Assembly: GCA_013396525.1 (NCBI GenBank)
Contig: VWYX01000875.1
Location: 1 to 64,000 of the forward strand
Reading direction: 5' to 3'
DNA from: Chaetorhynchus papuensis
Lineage: Eukaryota; Chordata; Aves; Passeriformes; Rhipiduridae
DNA: 64,000 bases
Shown here in pieces: positions 50,801 to 63,655 of the stretch. A program made the position numbers and the translations under genes. Position 1 is the first letter of the stretch, and each line of letters begins with the position of its first letter. The notes under the pieces are model-generated. The model ran no database searches. It was not told the origin of the DNA and saw only the letters and a list, made by a program, of their open reading frames with translations.

Positions 50801-53800
50801 TGGGCCCTAAGTGCCTGGTCCTCTTTGCACAGTCACACATCTTTGCAAGGGGAACATTTTATTTTTAAAGTACTACTTTTGCTTTCTTCAGGACTACAAG
50901 TCTTCGCCACAGACAAATGTAGGATTCCAGCTTTATGGAGTCGCTAAAATTATTTCTGCCTCAGCAGAGCAACCTGATTATAAAATCCAATTATGATTTG
51001 ATTGCATCCACAAACCTATCTCCTCACACATGTATCTTAAATGGCTTGCTCTTCCTTTTAAAGTTCTTGCAGATCCACAAAATTTTGAGGATAAAATTTA
51101 ATGATCTATTGAAAATAAATAAATAATTTGTTCTTTCACGTTGTACTTGGCATACAACATTAGCACAGAGAACATTTGCTAGAGGTACTGTTAACTGAAT
51201 ATCCTTGTTACATTATGCATGACTTCCCAAAGCACTGGGTACATAATATCTATCATGAAATTCAGAATATATAACTAAATTTAGAAAGAAGCATATTCAG
51301 ACCTATGATCAGCATTCTGACATCTCCAGTTAAGAGTTTAAATTAAACTTGCTTTTGTATTAAGTCTATTTTTATTAAATAAGTACAGAATCCTGCTTTA
51401 TACATTATGTATAAGTAAAAAAAGATAAAAAAGTAATTTGTAGGTGCCTTTTCTTAAAGGCATAATTCAAGCCACTGTTCCATAACTTCTCTGCACAGTT
51501 GTGATGAAGAGGCACCACTGCTGAAGGTGATCAGTTTCTTTGAGAGCTTCAGCACCATGTTGGCAATCCATTTTAGCACCCCAAGTACTACTTCCAGTGA
51601 CAACAAACTGATAAATGAGATCAATAGGTGATAGAGGACATGGATTATTAGTAATTTTTTTTCCCCCCCGGGCAATAAATTATCAAAAACTAAAACCAAA
51701 AACATTCTTGGACGTGTCTAATACATCAGACTAACCACTCATCCAACAAAACACTGGTGGGTTTTGCCACAAATTTATATTGTCCCTCTAAATGTTCTGC
51801 TCATAAAATGAACTGCTTCAAATTAGTCTCAAGCAAGGCACGAAACTAGAATTAACTAAGACAACACATTACCAAAACCAAATACTTCTCTAACAAGGGA
51901 AGCACAGCTTAAAGGATTCAGTATTTTGTGCTTCAGGAAACCTACGACAATGATGTACTGACACAGTGACACAAAACAGGGGTGGGGTTGTGGTTGGTTT
52001 GTTCTGGTTCTTTTACCATCGTAATGCTTTTCTTCAAAGGTTAATCCTTCTACATTTCCAAGAAATAGTTCTTATTAATAGAACCCTGTACCATAGCATT
52101 CACATTTTGACCTGAATAACTACCTTTTAAGTCCAAACTAAAATTCCTTGGAATCAGCACATTTGTATTTACAAATTCTACATCACTCCTTTGACATCAA
52201 TCAAATGCACAAACACAGATTTACTGGCTAACATATTAAGCAGAAGCTGAAAGTAATTGTCTCTTGGAAAAACAGCTTTATCAGAATAGCAGAAAGCTGT
52301 TTTCCTGCTGGAGAGAAACCTACTTAGTTACCCAAGAGAAGAAACTAAGAACTTCAGATTTGTCTGAGCAATTTCAGCTCATTTCCTGAAATTCAGACAG
52401 GTAGAATGCAGCACCTGGTAAAGTTTTGATACTAATTGAGCACAAATGGTGCTTTAAACTGTCTTTTTTTAAGTATCTCTGAAGCAATCTGTACTAGAAG
52501 AAAATTCTGATCTGATTTTGCATGTGCTTTTCAACACATGTAAACACCTCTTGCTTTTCAGACCAGTATGTTGGGCATAATCATGTATTAGTACAAAGAA
52601 ATTCCAAAACTTTTTGTGTGTATTAAGTTGTGTAAACAAACATCTTGAACATGACAATCACAGACAAACAAAATATACAGCACATATTACGAATTTTCAA
52701 GAAGCCAAGATTTTGTGCAGAAAAGAATCTGAAGATTAGTCAAGCTTCTCATAGTATTTCTTGACTATATATTTCCTATAACAGACTGTGAGCACATGCT
52801 GAGAAAATGCTGGATATATATCAACAGCACAAAGCAAGTAAAATGTTTTAAAGATGTGTTCTGATAAATTGAGAACTACCATAAAATAATCAACATAAGA
52901 AGAAATGCAAATATTGAAAAGCTATTTTAGTTCTAGCTTTGCTGTTTGTGTTTCATTGCTAAAACACTAAATCCATTTTATCACAGACATGCGATGTACT
53001 GTATTTTGAAGATCCATTAATTTTATTTTGCAAATGCGAAATACTTAGAATTTCAATATATAATCTTCCTGGAAAAAGTTTTGGACAAGCAGTTTGTAAA
53101 ATTTGTTCTTATTTTCCTATTCCTCCTCACCTTTTCCATCTAGTCAATGCTTGCATAATGCACGGCTGCAGCCAATTCTCCAGTGTTAAAAACCACTTAT
53201 TTGAAAATGAGGATGCACTGAATTATATACCATAGCTTTTGGAAAGAATGAGAAGTGAAAAGCAGTAAACCTCCTGCATGCTAAATACAGTCAGTGACTA
53301 AATGGCACACAAGAACTGCTGCACCAAAATGTTCTTGCTGCTGCTCCACTGACACCTCTGAATTTGAACAAATGTGGCTCATTAAGATGAGGCAGAATAA
53401 AGACAAAGCTGAAATGGAAGTTTCCCAAAGTGTTCCACTTGCAGGTACCTTATTTATGACTCTTATTTTCTTTCCAAAACAGGCAGAATGGCAAGAATCA
53501 ATGTATTGCATATGTTATAATAAGTTTGAAGAGGTTGCAGTCTTAAAGCCCTGCTTTCTCCAAAAGGTATAAAAGAGTTAAATGAATGGCCTAAAGAGAA
53601 TAATTACACAGATGGGCAATACTGCCATTTTACAGGAAAAAATAAGAGTCATCAAGCACATTCGTACAAAATATAGTTGACAGCAGTTAATTCTGGAACC
53701 TTTCCAACACTGAGAGGATGCTGATTTTTTTTTTTTTCTGAAATGGTGATTTAAGCACAGGAATACTGTTATCCCATGTGTATGTTCAACTCCCTGTACC

Positions 53801-53818
53801 CTATTCATATTGCAACTC

Positions 53819-53873
53819 ATATATATGTATGTGTGTATATATATGTGTGTGTGTGTGTGTATACATGTATGTT
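53819..53873. repeat. TA/TG microsatellite
   Basis: Interrupted alternating TA and TG dinucleotides, including a (TG)8-type core near 53844-53860. It lies about 55 bp before the CR1 at 53928. Confidence 0.92.
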
Positions 53874-53927
53874 TTTTAGAGAAGATTAAGAAGATTATTA
53901 TATATGTATTTGCATTCCTTCACAACG

Positions 53928-54540
53928 TGCACTGACAGCCCAGAAAGCCAAATGTGCCCTGGGCTGCATCCAAAGCAGCGTGGGCAGCAGGGCCAGGGAG
54001 GGGATTCTGCCCCTCTGCTCTGCTCTGCTGAGACCCCACCTGCAGTGCTGCATCCAGCTCTGGGGTCCCAGCACAGGGAGGACATGGAGCTGTTGGACTG
54101 AGTACAGAGAAGGACCATAAAGAACATTAGAGGAATGGAAAAACTCTTCTGTGAGAGAATGCTGAGAAAGTTGGGATTGTTCAGCCTGGAAGAAAGAAGG
54201 CTTTGGAAAACCTCTGCAGCCTTTCAGAACCAGAAGGGGGCCTACAAGAGCTGGAGAGGGTCTTTTGACAAGAGCATGCAGGACAAGGGAGAATGGCTTC
54301 AAACTGAAAGAGGGCAGATTTAGATTAGGTATTAGGAAAAAATTCCTTCCTATGAGGGTGGTGATGCACTGGAATGGACTTCCCAGAGAAGCTGTGGATG
54401 CCCCATCCCTGGAAGTGTTCAGGACCAGGTTGGACGGGGCTCTGAGAAACCTGGTCTAGTGAAAGATGCCCTGTCCATGGCAGGAGGGGTTGGAACTGGA
54501 TGATCCTGAAGGGCTCATCCAATTTAGGCCATTCTATGAG
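53928..54540 (+). mobile_element. CR1: CR1 LINE, about 610 bp of 3' end
   Basis: Starts within the ORF2 segment 'cagcccagaaagcc', then 'gggattctgcccctctgctc', 'ctgctgagaccccacctgca', 'catccagctctggggtccca', and continues to the tail 'tggtctagtgaaagatgccc', 'tggaactggatgatcctgaa' and 'ccattctatgag'. Broken frames still show LGLFSLEERRLWK, FRLGIRKKFLPMRVV and GLPREAVDAPSLEVFRTRLD of the reverse-transcriptase C-terminus. The copy is 5'-truncated, inactive and antisense to DDX10. Confidence 0.94.
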
Positions 54541-57500
54541 ATGCTTTTTCAGCAGGTCATACTTGTTTGTGAAAGAGACTTAATGCTCACTGCTCTTCTC
54601 ATTTTCAATACAGAGAATTAAATGGAATTCCTCAATGCACGCACAAGCTGGGATTGCTAGAATTATATCAGGCATTACAGAGAGGGTCAAGAGAGGTCCA
54701 CACTATTCCAAAAATGACAGCCTATGAACAGCAGACTAGTTCCTCACAGATGCCATATGGAAGCCTGACATACCCTCCGCGCACTGACCAGAAGAATTTT
54801 TCTGATGTTAAACAAAAATAACTGGCTAAGAAAAAGTGAGCTGCACATAAACTGACCCCTTTCATGCTTTTGTAGCTTTAATGAAAATTTCACTAACCTC
54901 TCCAGAATTATCATTACTAATTTGCTTGCCCATTTAACAATAATAATGTTGGCATCTGATTTTCAAGATTTCTTTATTGCTTTTAATTACCTGGTCTTCT
55001 TTTAAACTCAACTACTTTCTGTTTAGTCTGTTAATAAGAGCAGTGATTTACTACATCATATTTCAGGTATTTAGAGAATGTCTGCATAGCTACACCAATT
55101 AGATGTTTTCCTACAGGTAGTTGTATTTAATGAAAGTATACAAAAGGAAATCCAGTAGGCTACACTGAAAGGGCTGAAAGGCTGATTAGGTACATGAACT
55201 CACACATAAGAAACAAAACTAAATTTATTGTCCATTCCAATTTGAATCAGCAGGCCTACTTCTCCAAGAGTACTTCCAACCAGAGATAAGCATAATTTTC
55301 AACAAACAAAACATCTTTTCATAGAAAGTTTTACCCTGTCTGAGACTGCCCAGACCCACAGTAGGATGGGATCCCCTAAGGACCAATGGAGAAGAATATG
55401 CAATAACTACTTCAGTTACCTTTAAAAACAGATGAGCTTTCTTGACACCACTGCACAGCCCAGCACTCCTATGGAGATGGTCAGCAGCAATCTTATGTCA
55501 GATTAGCTCAGTATCTACCAACTCACTCTTAATTAAATGAACTGACATCTTTCCATCAGTAATCAACATACACAGTGTAAGTCACCAGTAGAAAGCAGTT
55601 AATTTCCAGTTAGGATCGGTTCAGGGGAAACAGGCATATTTGCTTTAATCTGCTGCTTTTAAGTGCTAAAACAGGCATATCAGCTATCAGATATTACACA
55701 CAGATGAGCAAATTTCCAATCTAAACTTCTAAAATCAAGTGAAGACCAAGTACTCATATTTGTGGATATATCAAACTGACCAGGTTATTGCTCAGAGAGA
55801 AGCCTACAATCTAGTTTTTTTTTGCTCTGTGATTATTCAGGTAGTGTCATTTTGTGTGTAGAATTCAAAAAAATTGTTGTCTGTAGTGCCCTACCTTTAA
55901 TCCTTATTTAGATGATGCTCAGAAGAAGACTAAGCTCAATTGTTCTTAGCTGATTACCTGAATGATTATTGGCTTTTACAATAAATCCTAATTATAATGT
56001 TAATTCATAGAGCATGCACTTAGTCAGTTACTTAATATTTGTAGGCATCTTTAGGATCGAACAAATTTCTCATGGCTTTGTCACAAGCTGGTTTAAGTTT
56101 AGCACATTTTTTCTAAACATACAGGCCAGTTCCATAAAATAAAGGTGCCATTTTAATGGAAACAATATTTACACTGACTTGTTGAAAGAAAACAATGAGT
56201 ACAGCCCTAGAAATCAATGTAAAATCTGACAGATATGATGGACTAGTACAAATGTGCTGAATTTAAAAAAAACCCCACAAGGTTGCTTTTTTCATTTAGT
56301 CTCCTTGCAGAGAGATGGAAAGAAAACTGTAAATTCAAATTACAAAACCCATCTGAAATATCTGAGACAGACTGTGCTTCCAACCATTCTTTCTTTCAAA
56401 GCCCCTTGTACACAGGAGACCCGTGCCCTTTTGTTGTTCAAATGTTTCTGGCTGCACGCTAATTAAAATTAAACTTAAATTAAATCACCCCTATTAAATG
56501 GTATGTGATTTAAGACTCAAAAAATAAATCTAAAATAGAAGGATATTTTACTTTATCTTAAGAAATCTTAATCCTTAGTCAGCCACCACATGACCTAGTC
56601 AATTTACTGCTCAGGTGGTGTCAGGTTCAAGCTTCTCTGCTAGGAAGTCCAGTGTGTCTCACTGAAGAGCTAGCTACAAGAATCACTTGAAGTATTAATT
56701 AATTTATAATGCTGCCACACTCCAAGAAATAAACTACAGAGTAGGTTTTTTATTAACACCTCATATAAGAAAAATAAATTAAAAACTCGTACTAGCATAC
56801 AACTATTTTAGTGCAGTTATAATTAATGAAGCTGCCATGAGGGCATATGCAAAAAACAGTCTAATTTGTTCAAAAGTTATTCAGGACAACATTTGGATGA
56901 CTGGAGGCCACAGCAACACCTTTAAGTAAATGCATTTGCAGCAAGCCACTTGCTTGACAACTATGTTTTCTCTTTATTTCTACTAAGTGCTATCCTGTAG
57001 ACTGATTGTTGTGCATTGTTTTCAAATGGAGCTGAATTGAAACAGGCCATAGAAGAAATACACCATTTCAAAGTGCTAGGGCTTTTAATATCAACAAGAA
57101 ATCACCCACCAGTACACAAAAATAATGTCAGGATTAACCATTTTGGCTTTTTTATCATCTGATTTTATATATATATATGTAATGGGGAAAGTGAGAAATT
57201 AGAACACCTACTCCAAGTACGGTTTCAAGTAACTGAGATTAAAATACAGAATATCTGAGGCAACTGGTTGTAATTTTTATTTAAACTCTGATACCACTAA
57301 AGCAGTGAGTATCACGTCCAGAGCAAGAATATTTATAAGCAGCACCATGTCAGAAGTGCCACTACACAAACATCTTTATCTTTTCCTATGTAGAAACAAT
57401 TCAATTGCTTGAAAACAAAATCTAGATAGCAACAAAATTCAACTAATGCAGGAATGGAAGGCACAGGCAGGCACCCCATAACAACCTTGCTGCCACACAC

Positions 57501-60500
57501 TAAAGCACTTAGCAAAACTTTACAAGGGAAACCTCAGATCCTGCACAAGCACCAAAAAACAAAACTATGAAATGCCTCAGATTTTTCCTAGCTCTCATGA
57601 AAGCTAGGAATTTTTAGAGGGACATTTTCAGAGGGTGCTGCTCCTCTAATTACAGAGCAAAACAAAAAGAAACCCTCAATCCTCATGATTCAGAGGGAAA
57701 GAAACAGATATATCAAAAAACCCTGAACCCAAGAGCAAAATGTACCCATGAGGTATGTCTAAAAGACTTTAAGGTGTCCTCAGCAATATATTCCAACTTC
57801 AGCTTCCAGAGGAAGCAAAGTCACAAACAAAATTTAACACTGGAATGTATCACTACTTTATCTTTCACTAATGTGAAAGATAAACAAATAACTTGCTTTT
57901 AACTTTAGTCCTAACTTAATGACCTGATCGTGGAAGTCATACCAAATGTATCTCATCTTGATTCTTTTAAATGCAGTTTACTGATACAGTTTTTGATAGC
58001 CTCTCTAACCACTAGACCATGTAAACTCATGGCATTGGTATGAATCATCTTAATTACTTTTTAAGATGACTTTCAGCTAAAAAAAATCAGTATTTTTGTT
58101 TAGAAACAGCTGTATTACTACTATTCAGCAACTTTAAAATATTTTTTGAACAAAAACTTATAATACAAGAAGATTTTGATTTGGAAAAAAACCAGCCTGC
58201 TACTGTCCAAACTAATACTTTCTACTTCTTTCTGTAAAATTAAAGGCTGTCATCAGATATTAAAAAAATGGAAAACTATATTCAAGTTCTCCTTTTAAAT
58301 ATGCCCTAAAGTCAAGGCCTTAGCTCCAATAGTGTGTTAGGATAGAATTTTTCATTTTAAATAGCTTTCAAAGCTACAAGACAGGACAGATGAATAAACA
58401 GATGAATAAACTTACAAAATAGATATGCAATGGTGAAAAAATTTTAAGAATTCTAGTTGTTCCTCAACTAGTAGATATTGCCTGATGATTACAAAGAATA
58501 CTCATATGTAATCTATCCCACTGCCTTTTAAAAACCATTCCTAGAAAAGATGATTCATGAGGATGCTTCACAAACAACAAGAAAGCACCACAATTTCACG
58601 TGGTCTGACTTCCCTGAAGAACTTCAAAGAATCCTCTTCCAAAGGAAGAGTTCAGAACATTTGAGGCAGAACAGTAAAATATAAGTTACAGCCTCTATCC
58701 CCTCCTTCATATATACTACAGAAGCTGCCCCTCTGTATCCAGAGCCTTGAGATTTTTTCAAGCACTGGAATAACATTTTCTACACCTTTGCAATTTGACT
58801 CTCCAAATGAGAGTCAAATCTGTTATGGAGCTTGAGTACCATGTTTTTTTCTATTTTGCTGGACTGACACTGTGATGAGCAGACTTTACTGCCATAGTTC
58901 AGGGAATAGTGCCATAAAAACACTGGCAGTCAATTAATGAAAAGCTAAGAGGGCTATACAGCATTATAACTGGAAAGGATTAACACATTTACCAAAACAC
59001 TTTTTGCTTTCAAGAAGCCAACATAATCCATATCTACATTTTTAATTGTAATCTGCACACATCTGACAGTCTGTATGGTTCACTGCCAAAAAACTGACAA
59101 AGCTGTTGAAATTCTGATGCCCTCTACGTGACAGCATGGCCTGGAAAACACCTTTGGAAATACCTCTTAACAGGAAGATAATGTTATCAGCAAGAGACAC
59201 AGAGCAGTGGAAACCTGGTTAGCCCACAGTTACTCGAAGAAATGCTTGTACCATCATCACATCATGTATACATTGCAATTTCTTTTCAACTCCATCTTTA
59301 TACTGTTCCTTTTTCTAAAAGCCCTTCAGATAGGAGAGGAAGGACTGTCAAGGAAGCAAGCAGCCAGCATGACAAGTGGCAAAACCTGCTCAAACCTCTG
59401 CTCCAGCCCCAAGACAGAAACAAAGTCTATGGAATTCTCATTATTATCTCACTCAGTATGTCCCTCTGCTCTTGCCTGCACACGTGAACAGAAGTAAATC
59501 CTGATTACAGACTGCTGCAAGGAAAAACACACTCAAAGATCACAAGACACTTAGTACTAGTCACTAGGTCTTCAAAATTTAGACAGTCTAACATACTGGA
59601 TAACAATTTATTAACTCATCAAGGTAGCATGTAGGGAATAGCTTTCTAGAGTTCCAAGCCAAACGGCAATTTAAAAATTCAGTCCACAAAGACTTACATA
59701 ACGTGATTTAAAATAACACTTGCATTCACCAGCAATGAGTGTTCTAGAAATACCTTCAGTTACACTTATGGAAGACTCATTTAGTTTAGAAGCTCCTTAC
59801 AGTAAGAAAGCTGTTCTAAGGCCAGCTTGGAAAATATGACTAGAATTACAGAGGATATTTCCTGCTCCTTCAACAAGTTAGATGGTTCTTGGTACTGCAA
59901 TACAGAGGTAGTTTATCACCAGCCTTTGACACAATTTTCCAAGAGGCAATGCGTTATCTTTGCTTACAAATACCACACTTAAAGTGCGTGTATTATAATT
60001 AGAGTAAAATCACAGCTGTAGTGGTTGATGGGCAAAGAGACTTCTGTGCTGACATCTTCAGCATTTTACAGCTGCCTAAAAGCACCAACAGACCGAAAAT
60101 ATTTCCACTAAATGGTGAGGGTAACAGATTAATAGCTCTAGCAGCTATAGATCTATCTGATGTTTCAAGCTACCAACTAAGAGCCAGGAAAAGAGTAGAA
60201 GGTTCTGGAAAGATGCTGTATGTTTGGGGTTTTTTTATAGTGAAACACATACCAGGGCAAGTAGCTCATTCTTTTTAATACTGTTTATGACACTGTTTCA
60301 TTCTAGTATTGAGCTTGTGACTCAAATATCTGAAAAATGCTTGAGCTAGAAGTGCCTTTCTGAGGACAGTACTATATTAAGACAACTTCAAACATGCTAA
60401 GCATCTTACTACTAAAGGTAATTTTAGACATCCGTATGCAGAGGGACATGGTAAAAGTCCTACTCAATATGACCACAAAACAGAATAAACAAACAAACAA

Positions 60501-60767
60501 AAAAAGCCAAACTTGAAAATTTCAATTTCTTGCTGTGTGTTTGAAACTATTCTCTTGTGCATACTCTGGAGATAACATCAAACATTGAAAACAGTTGCAG
60601 TTTGCTTTGAGGTCTAGATGATTCACCTTAAAAAAAAAATCATAGAACTGCAGAATAATTTATTTACAACATAAATTTTTCACTATGGCCAAATCACCTT
60701 TGTCCAATAACACACATAATTACAAAATACTCTCCTTTTTTGGAATACTTCCAGACTTACTAGAAGA

Positions 60768-60939
60768 AGTTTCCTAGAGAAGTTGTGGCATCCCCATGGC
60801 TGGAAATGTTCAAGGCAAGGCTGGATGGGGCTCTGAGCAGCCTGGTCTAGTGGAAGGTGACCCTGCCCACAGCAGGAGAGTTAGAACTAGATGATCTTTA
60901 AGGTCCCTTCCAACACAAACCATTCTTCCATTCTGTGAC
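60768..60939 (+). mobile_element. CR1: CR1 LINE 3' fragment
   Basis: 'tcctagagaagttgtggcat', 'aaggctggatggggctctga', 'cctggtctagtggaaggtga', 'agatgatctttaaggtccct' and a tail near 'cattctgtgac' are the last 170 bases of a CR1. The copy is antisense to DDX10. Confidence 0.92.
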
Positions 60940-61107
60940 TTCAGCAACCAAGAAAAGTTTTACTGCACTACCTACTGAAGAAATAGCATGTTCTTCCTCC
61001 TGGGACCCTATTGCTCAGGCTATAGCCAGAAGACACAAAGAATACATGAAACCAAAAGACTGTGGCAGCATTTCTCACAAAGTACAATATTTATGAGAAT
61101 TGGTCTC

Positions 61108-61125
61108 TTATTATTATTATTATTA
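61108..61125. repeat. (TTA)6 microsatellite
   Basis: Six TTA units followed by a TAATAA variant tail. Confidence 0.95.
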
Positions 61126-62654
61126 TAATAAATATTTTAACTTCACACTTAAAGTGAGACAGCAAACAACACCGTGATCAGTAGGAGTCACTGTACCAGA
61201 TTAGAGAAGGAACTAAAACTCTCTATACAACAACTCAAGCTGGCTACAAAGCTTACACTATACTTTGCCTTTCTCTGGAAGTTACTAAAAGAGAACATCA
61301 AGAAGGATTAGGTGAATCACTCTCCTAGTTTCTACTTGTCAATTAGAAGTGCTTCAGCAGATCCATTCAGATCAGTGCTGCTTGTCTTCCACCCCAGCCA
61401 AGGGCACTCCCTGCCCACTTGTAAAGTCACTTTGGTCTACCTCATTTCTCCACAGGGACTTACACACCTGCTCCAAAACTGGCATGCCATTCACAGGCTG
61501 GAGAAGACTTCACTAAACATTATCCATAAGTGAACAATGGGCTACTGAGTCAGCCATTACCTTTGTTCTGACTATCAAGAACCAGAACTGAACAAGATTT
61601 TTCTGATTCCTCTTACTAACATAAAAAAGTTAAAAATCGGAAACAGAAACCACATCCCTGAACACAGAAATCCATCCTTAGATTCATCCTTAGATTAACA
61701 GATTTTAAGAGAAGGAGAGCCTCTAGAATAATATAGGTCTCAGATGGCCACAAAATGATCCTTGCATTAAGTCAATACCTGCTTATTGAGACAGATCAGA
61801 GCCTTGGATTATACAGTAATTTATATTCTAATATTCTTTAAACCATCTATTAACAGGTGCAGTGATATTTATACATCTTTTAGGCAGTCTTACAAAGGGA
61901 TACCTTTCCAGAAGTCTAGAATACTTTGATGCTACTGTGAATGCTCTTAGTGACAGAAAAAAAAACGCACGCACTTCTATATATGCAGGCTGTATTAATC
62001 TTTTTAATGCTCTTTATGTTCCTACCAAGAAGCCTTCTAGGAGTTTAATTCACTCGGTGTCTGACACTCAAATGCAGTTAGCAATTTGTAAAACTGCAGA
62101 ATCTGTAAAAATCTGAAAACAATTTCAACTGAAGACTGGGTCTAAAATGCAATGCCTAATGAATTATACAGGGAATTGTCTTTCAGATGCCTTTCAGAAC
62201 AAGTAATACAGGAGATTTTCATAGCACCTGAAAAACTAATCTCATTGATTTGTAGTAATGAATTAAGTATGTCAACTCCTTTTTAAGCAGAGCAAATTAA
62301 CAGAATTTGTATTTTAGTTGGTGAATCAGATATCTGCACTAATCTCTTGCTCTTTGTCTACATTTAGGTGTTTTTTGAATGTTTTCAGTATCATTGGCAT
62401 TATCAATTATGAGAACGGAGACACTAAAAAACAGTACAGGATGAAGTAGAGCAGGAACTCACAATGATCCCTCACTGACTACCCATAAAGTGCTTTCAAC
62501 CCACGGCAGTCAGAGTAGCCCAGTCTCAGAAGAGCAATGGCTGTCTACTCTTCAATGAACCAACAAGTTCATACAGTGAAGCCAGCATCCTGCAAAGTAC
62601 AGCCCCAAGCTTACTCCTCATCTATGTCCACAGGACACTTCCAAAAAAGGGAAA

Positions 62655-62985
62655 TCAAATACGGGACCTGTCTTTCTGCCATGGTACAGACAAACTCGGC
62701 ATGCACTGGCAACAGAGGGAACTGGATGGAATTCCCCCACAAATACACTCACTAGAAAATTCCTTTTCATGATGCACCATTATGATGTCAAAAGTCCTTT
62801 CACCATCAAACTGTATCACACAGTTAAATATTTCTGATAAGCTTCTATGTAAATTACCTTCAAAGTCCATAAATAATTTGTCTTCCAGTCTTGAGGCTGA
62901 AACAGTGATCTGGGCCTTCTGCCAAGGGATAAATCCGAACATCCTGGCCATATCAACCAATTTTAAAGATGTGTCAAAATTTTAC
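62655..62985 (-). other. Unassigned open frame, possible decayed coding fragment
   Basis: A minus-strand frame open for about 108 codons reads protein-like in its middle (for example LVDMARMFGFIPWQKAQ and SRLEDKLFMDFEG), with a donor-like GAAG|GTAATT after DFE at about 62862. I do not recognise a family. It could be an old retrotransposed gene piece, a repeat ORF, or chance. No promoter, acceptor or poly(A) context settles it. Confidence 0.2.
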
Positions 62986-63205
62986 AGACTTCAAAAAAAT
63001 TTTTAAATGCATGTTTTTCAGCATGACACCTTTTGCTTTTCTGTGAACTCTGTCTGAGCCACAGTCTGACCTAACAAACACAGCAAACCTAACTGACAGA
63101 ATTCAGCATAAATGTGTTGCTTGTAAGATCAATCAGACAAGCTTCCTAACCTCTATTTTTACCTCTTCTAATTATAGCTCTTTCTTTGCTTTACATCTGT
63201 CAGCT

Positions 63206-63655
63206 GGGGCCCTGTACTGGGTATGCATGGCAAGGTTTTGGTAGTGGGGGGAGCTACAGCAGGGGCTTCTGTCAGAAGCCACCAGAAGCTTCCCCTCTGT
63301 CCAACAGAGCCAATGCCAGCCAGCTCCAAGACAGAGCCACCACTGGACAGCACCAAGCCCATCAGCGATGGTGGCAGTGCCTCTGGGATAACATAGTTAA
63401 GGAGGAAGAAAAACCACACAACTGCAGCTGAAGAAGAGTTAGAAAATGTGAGAGAAACAGCCCTGCAGACACTGAGCACAGAAGGAGGGGAGTAAGTGCC
63501 CCAGCGTGGGTACAGACCACAGTGAGTCCCCCTGCAGCCCATGGAGATCCGTGGGGGAGCAGAGACCCACCTGCAGCCTGTGGAGAACCCCAGGTGACAG
63601 GAGATGGATGCCTGAAGGAGGCTGTAACCCTGTGGGAAGCCCACACTCCTGGCAG
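63206..63655 (+). mobile_element. Avian ERV LTR, 5' part only (3' truncated)
   Basis: 'gcatggcaaggttttggtag', 'gcttctgtcagaagccacca', 'acagagccaatgccagccag', 'gtgcctctgggataacatag' and the 'ccctgcagacactgag' block are the U3 half of the same LTR family as 38447-39356, in the same orientation. The R-U5 part with AATAAA is missing; similarity fades after 'gtgggaagcccacac' at about 63645. The 236-aa minus frame (63168-63878) is its antisense shadow and not a gene. The flank 63656-64000 shows nothing recognised. Confidence 0.82.

Noticed and set aside
51454..51705. 83-aa minus-strand frame with protein-like C-terminus (REVMEQWLELCL)
   Set aside because: No splice context and no recognised family; the hydrophobic N-terminal part looks like AT-rich chance translation.
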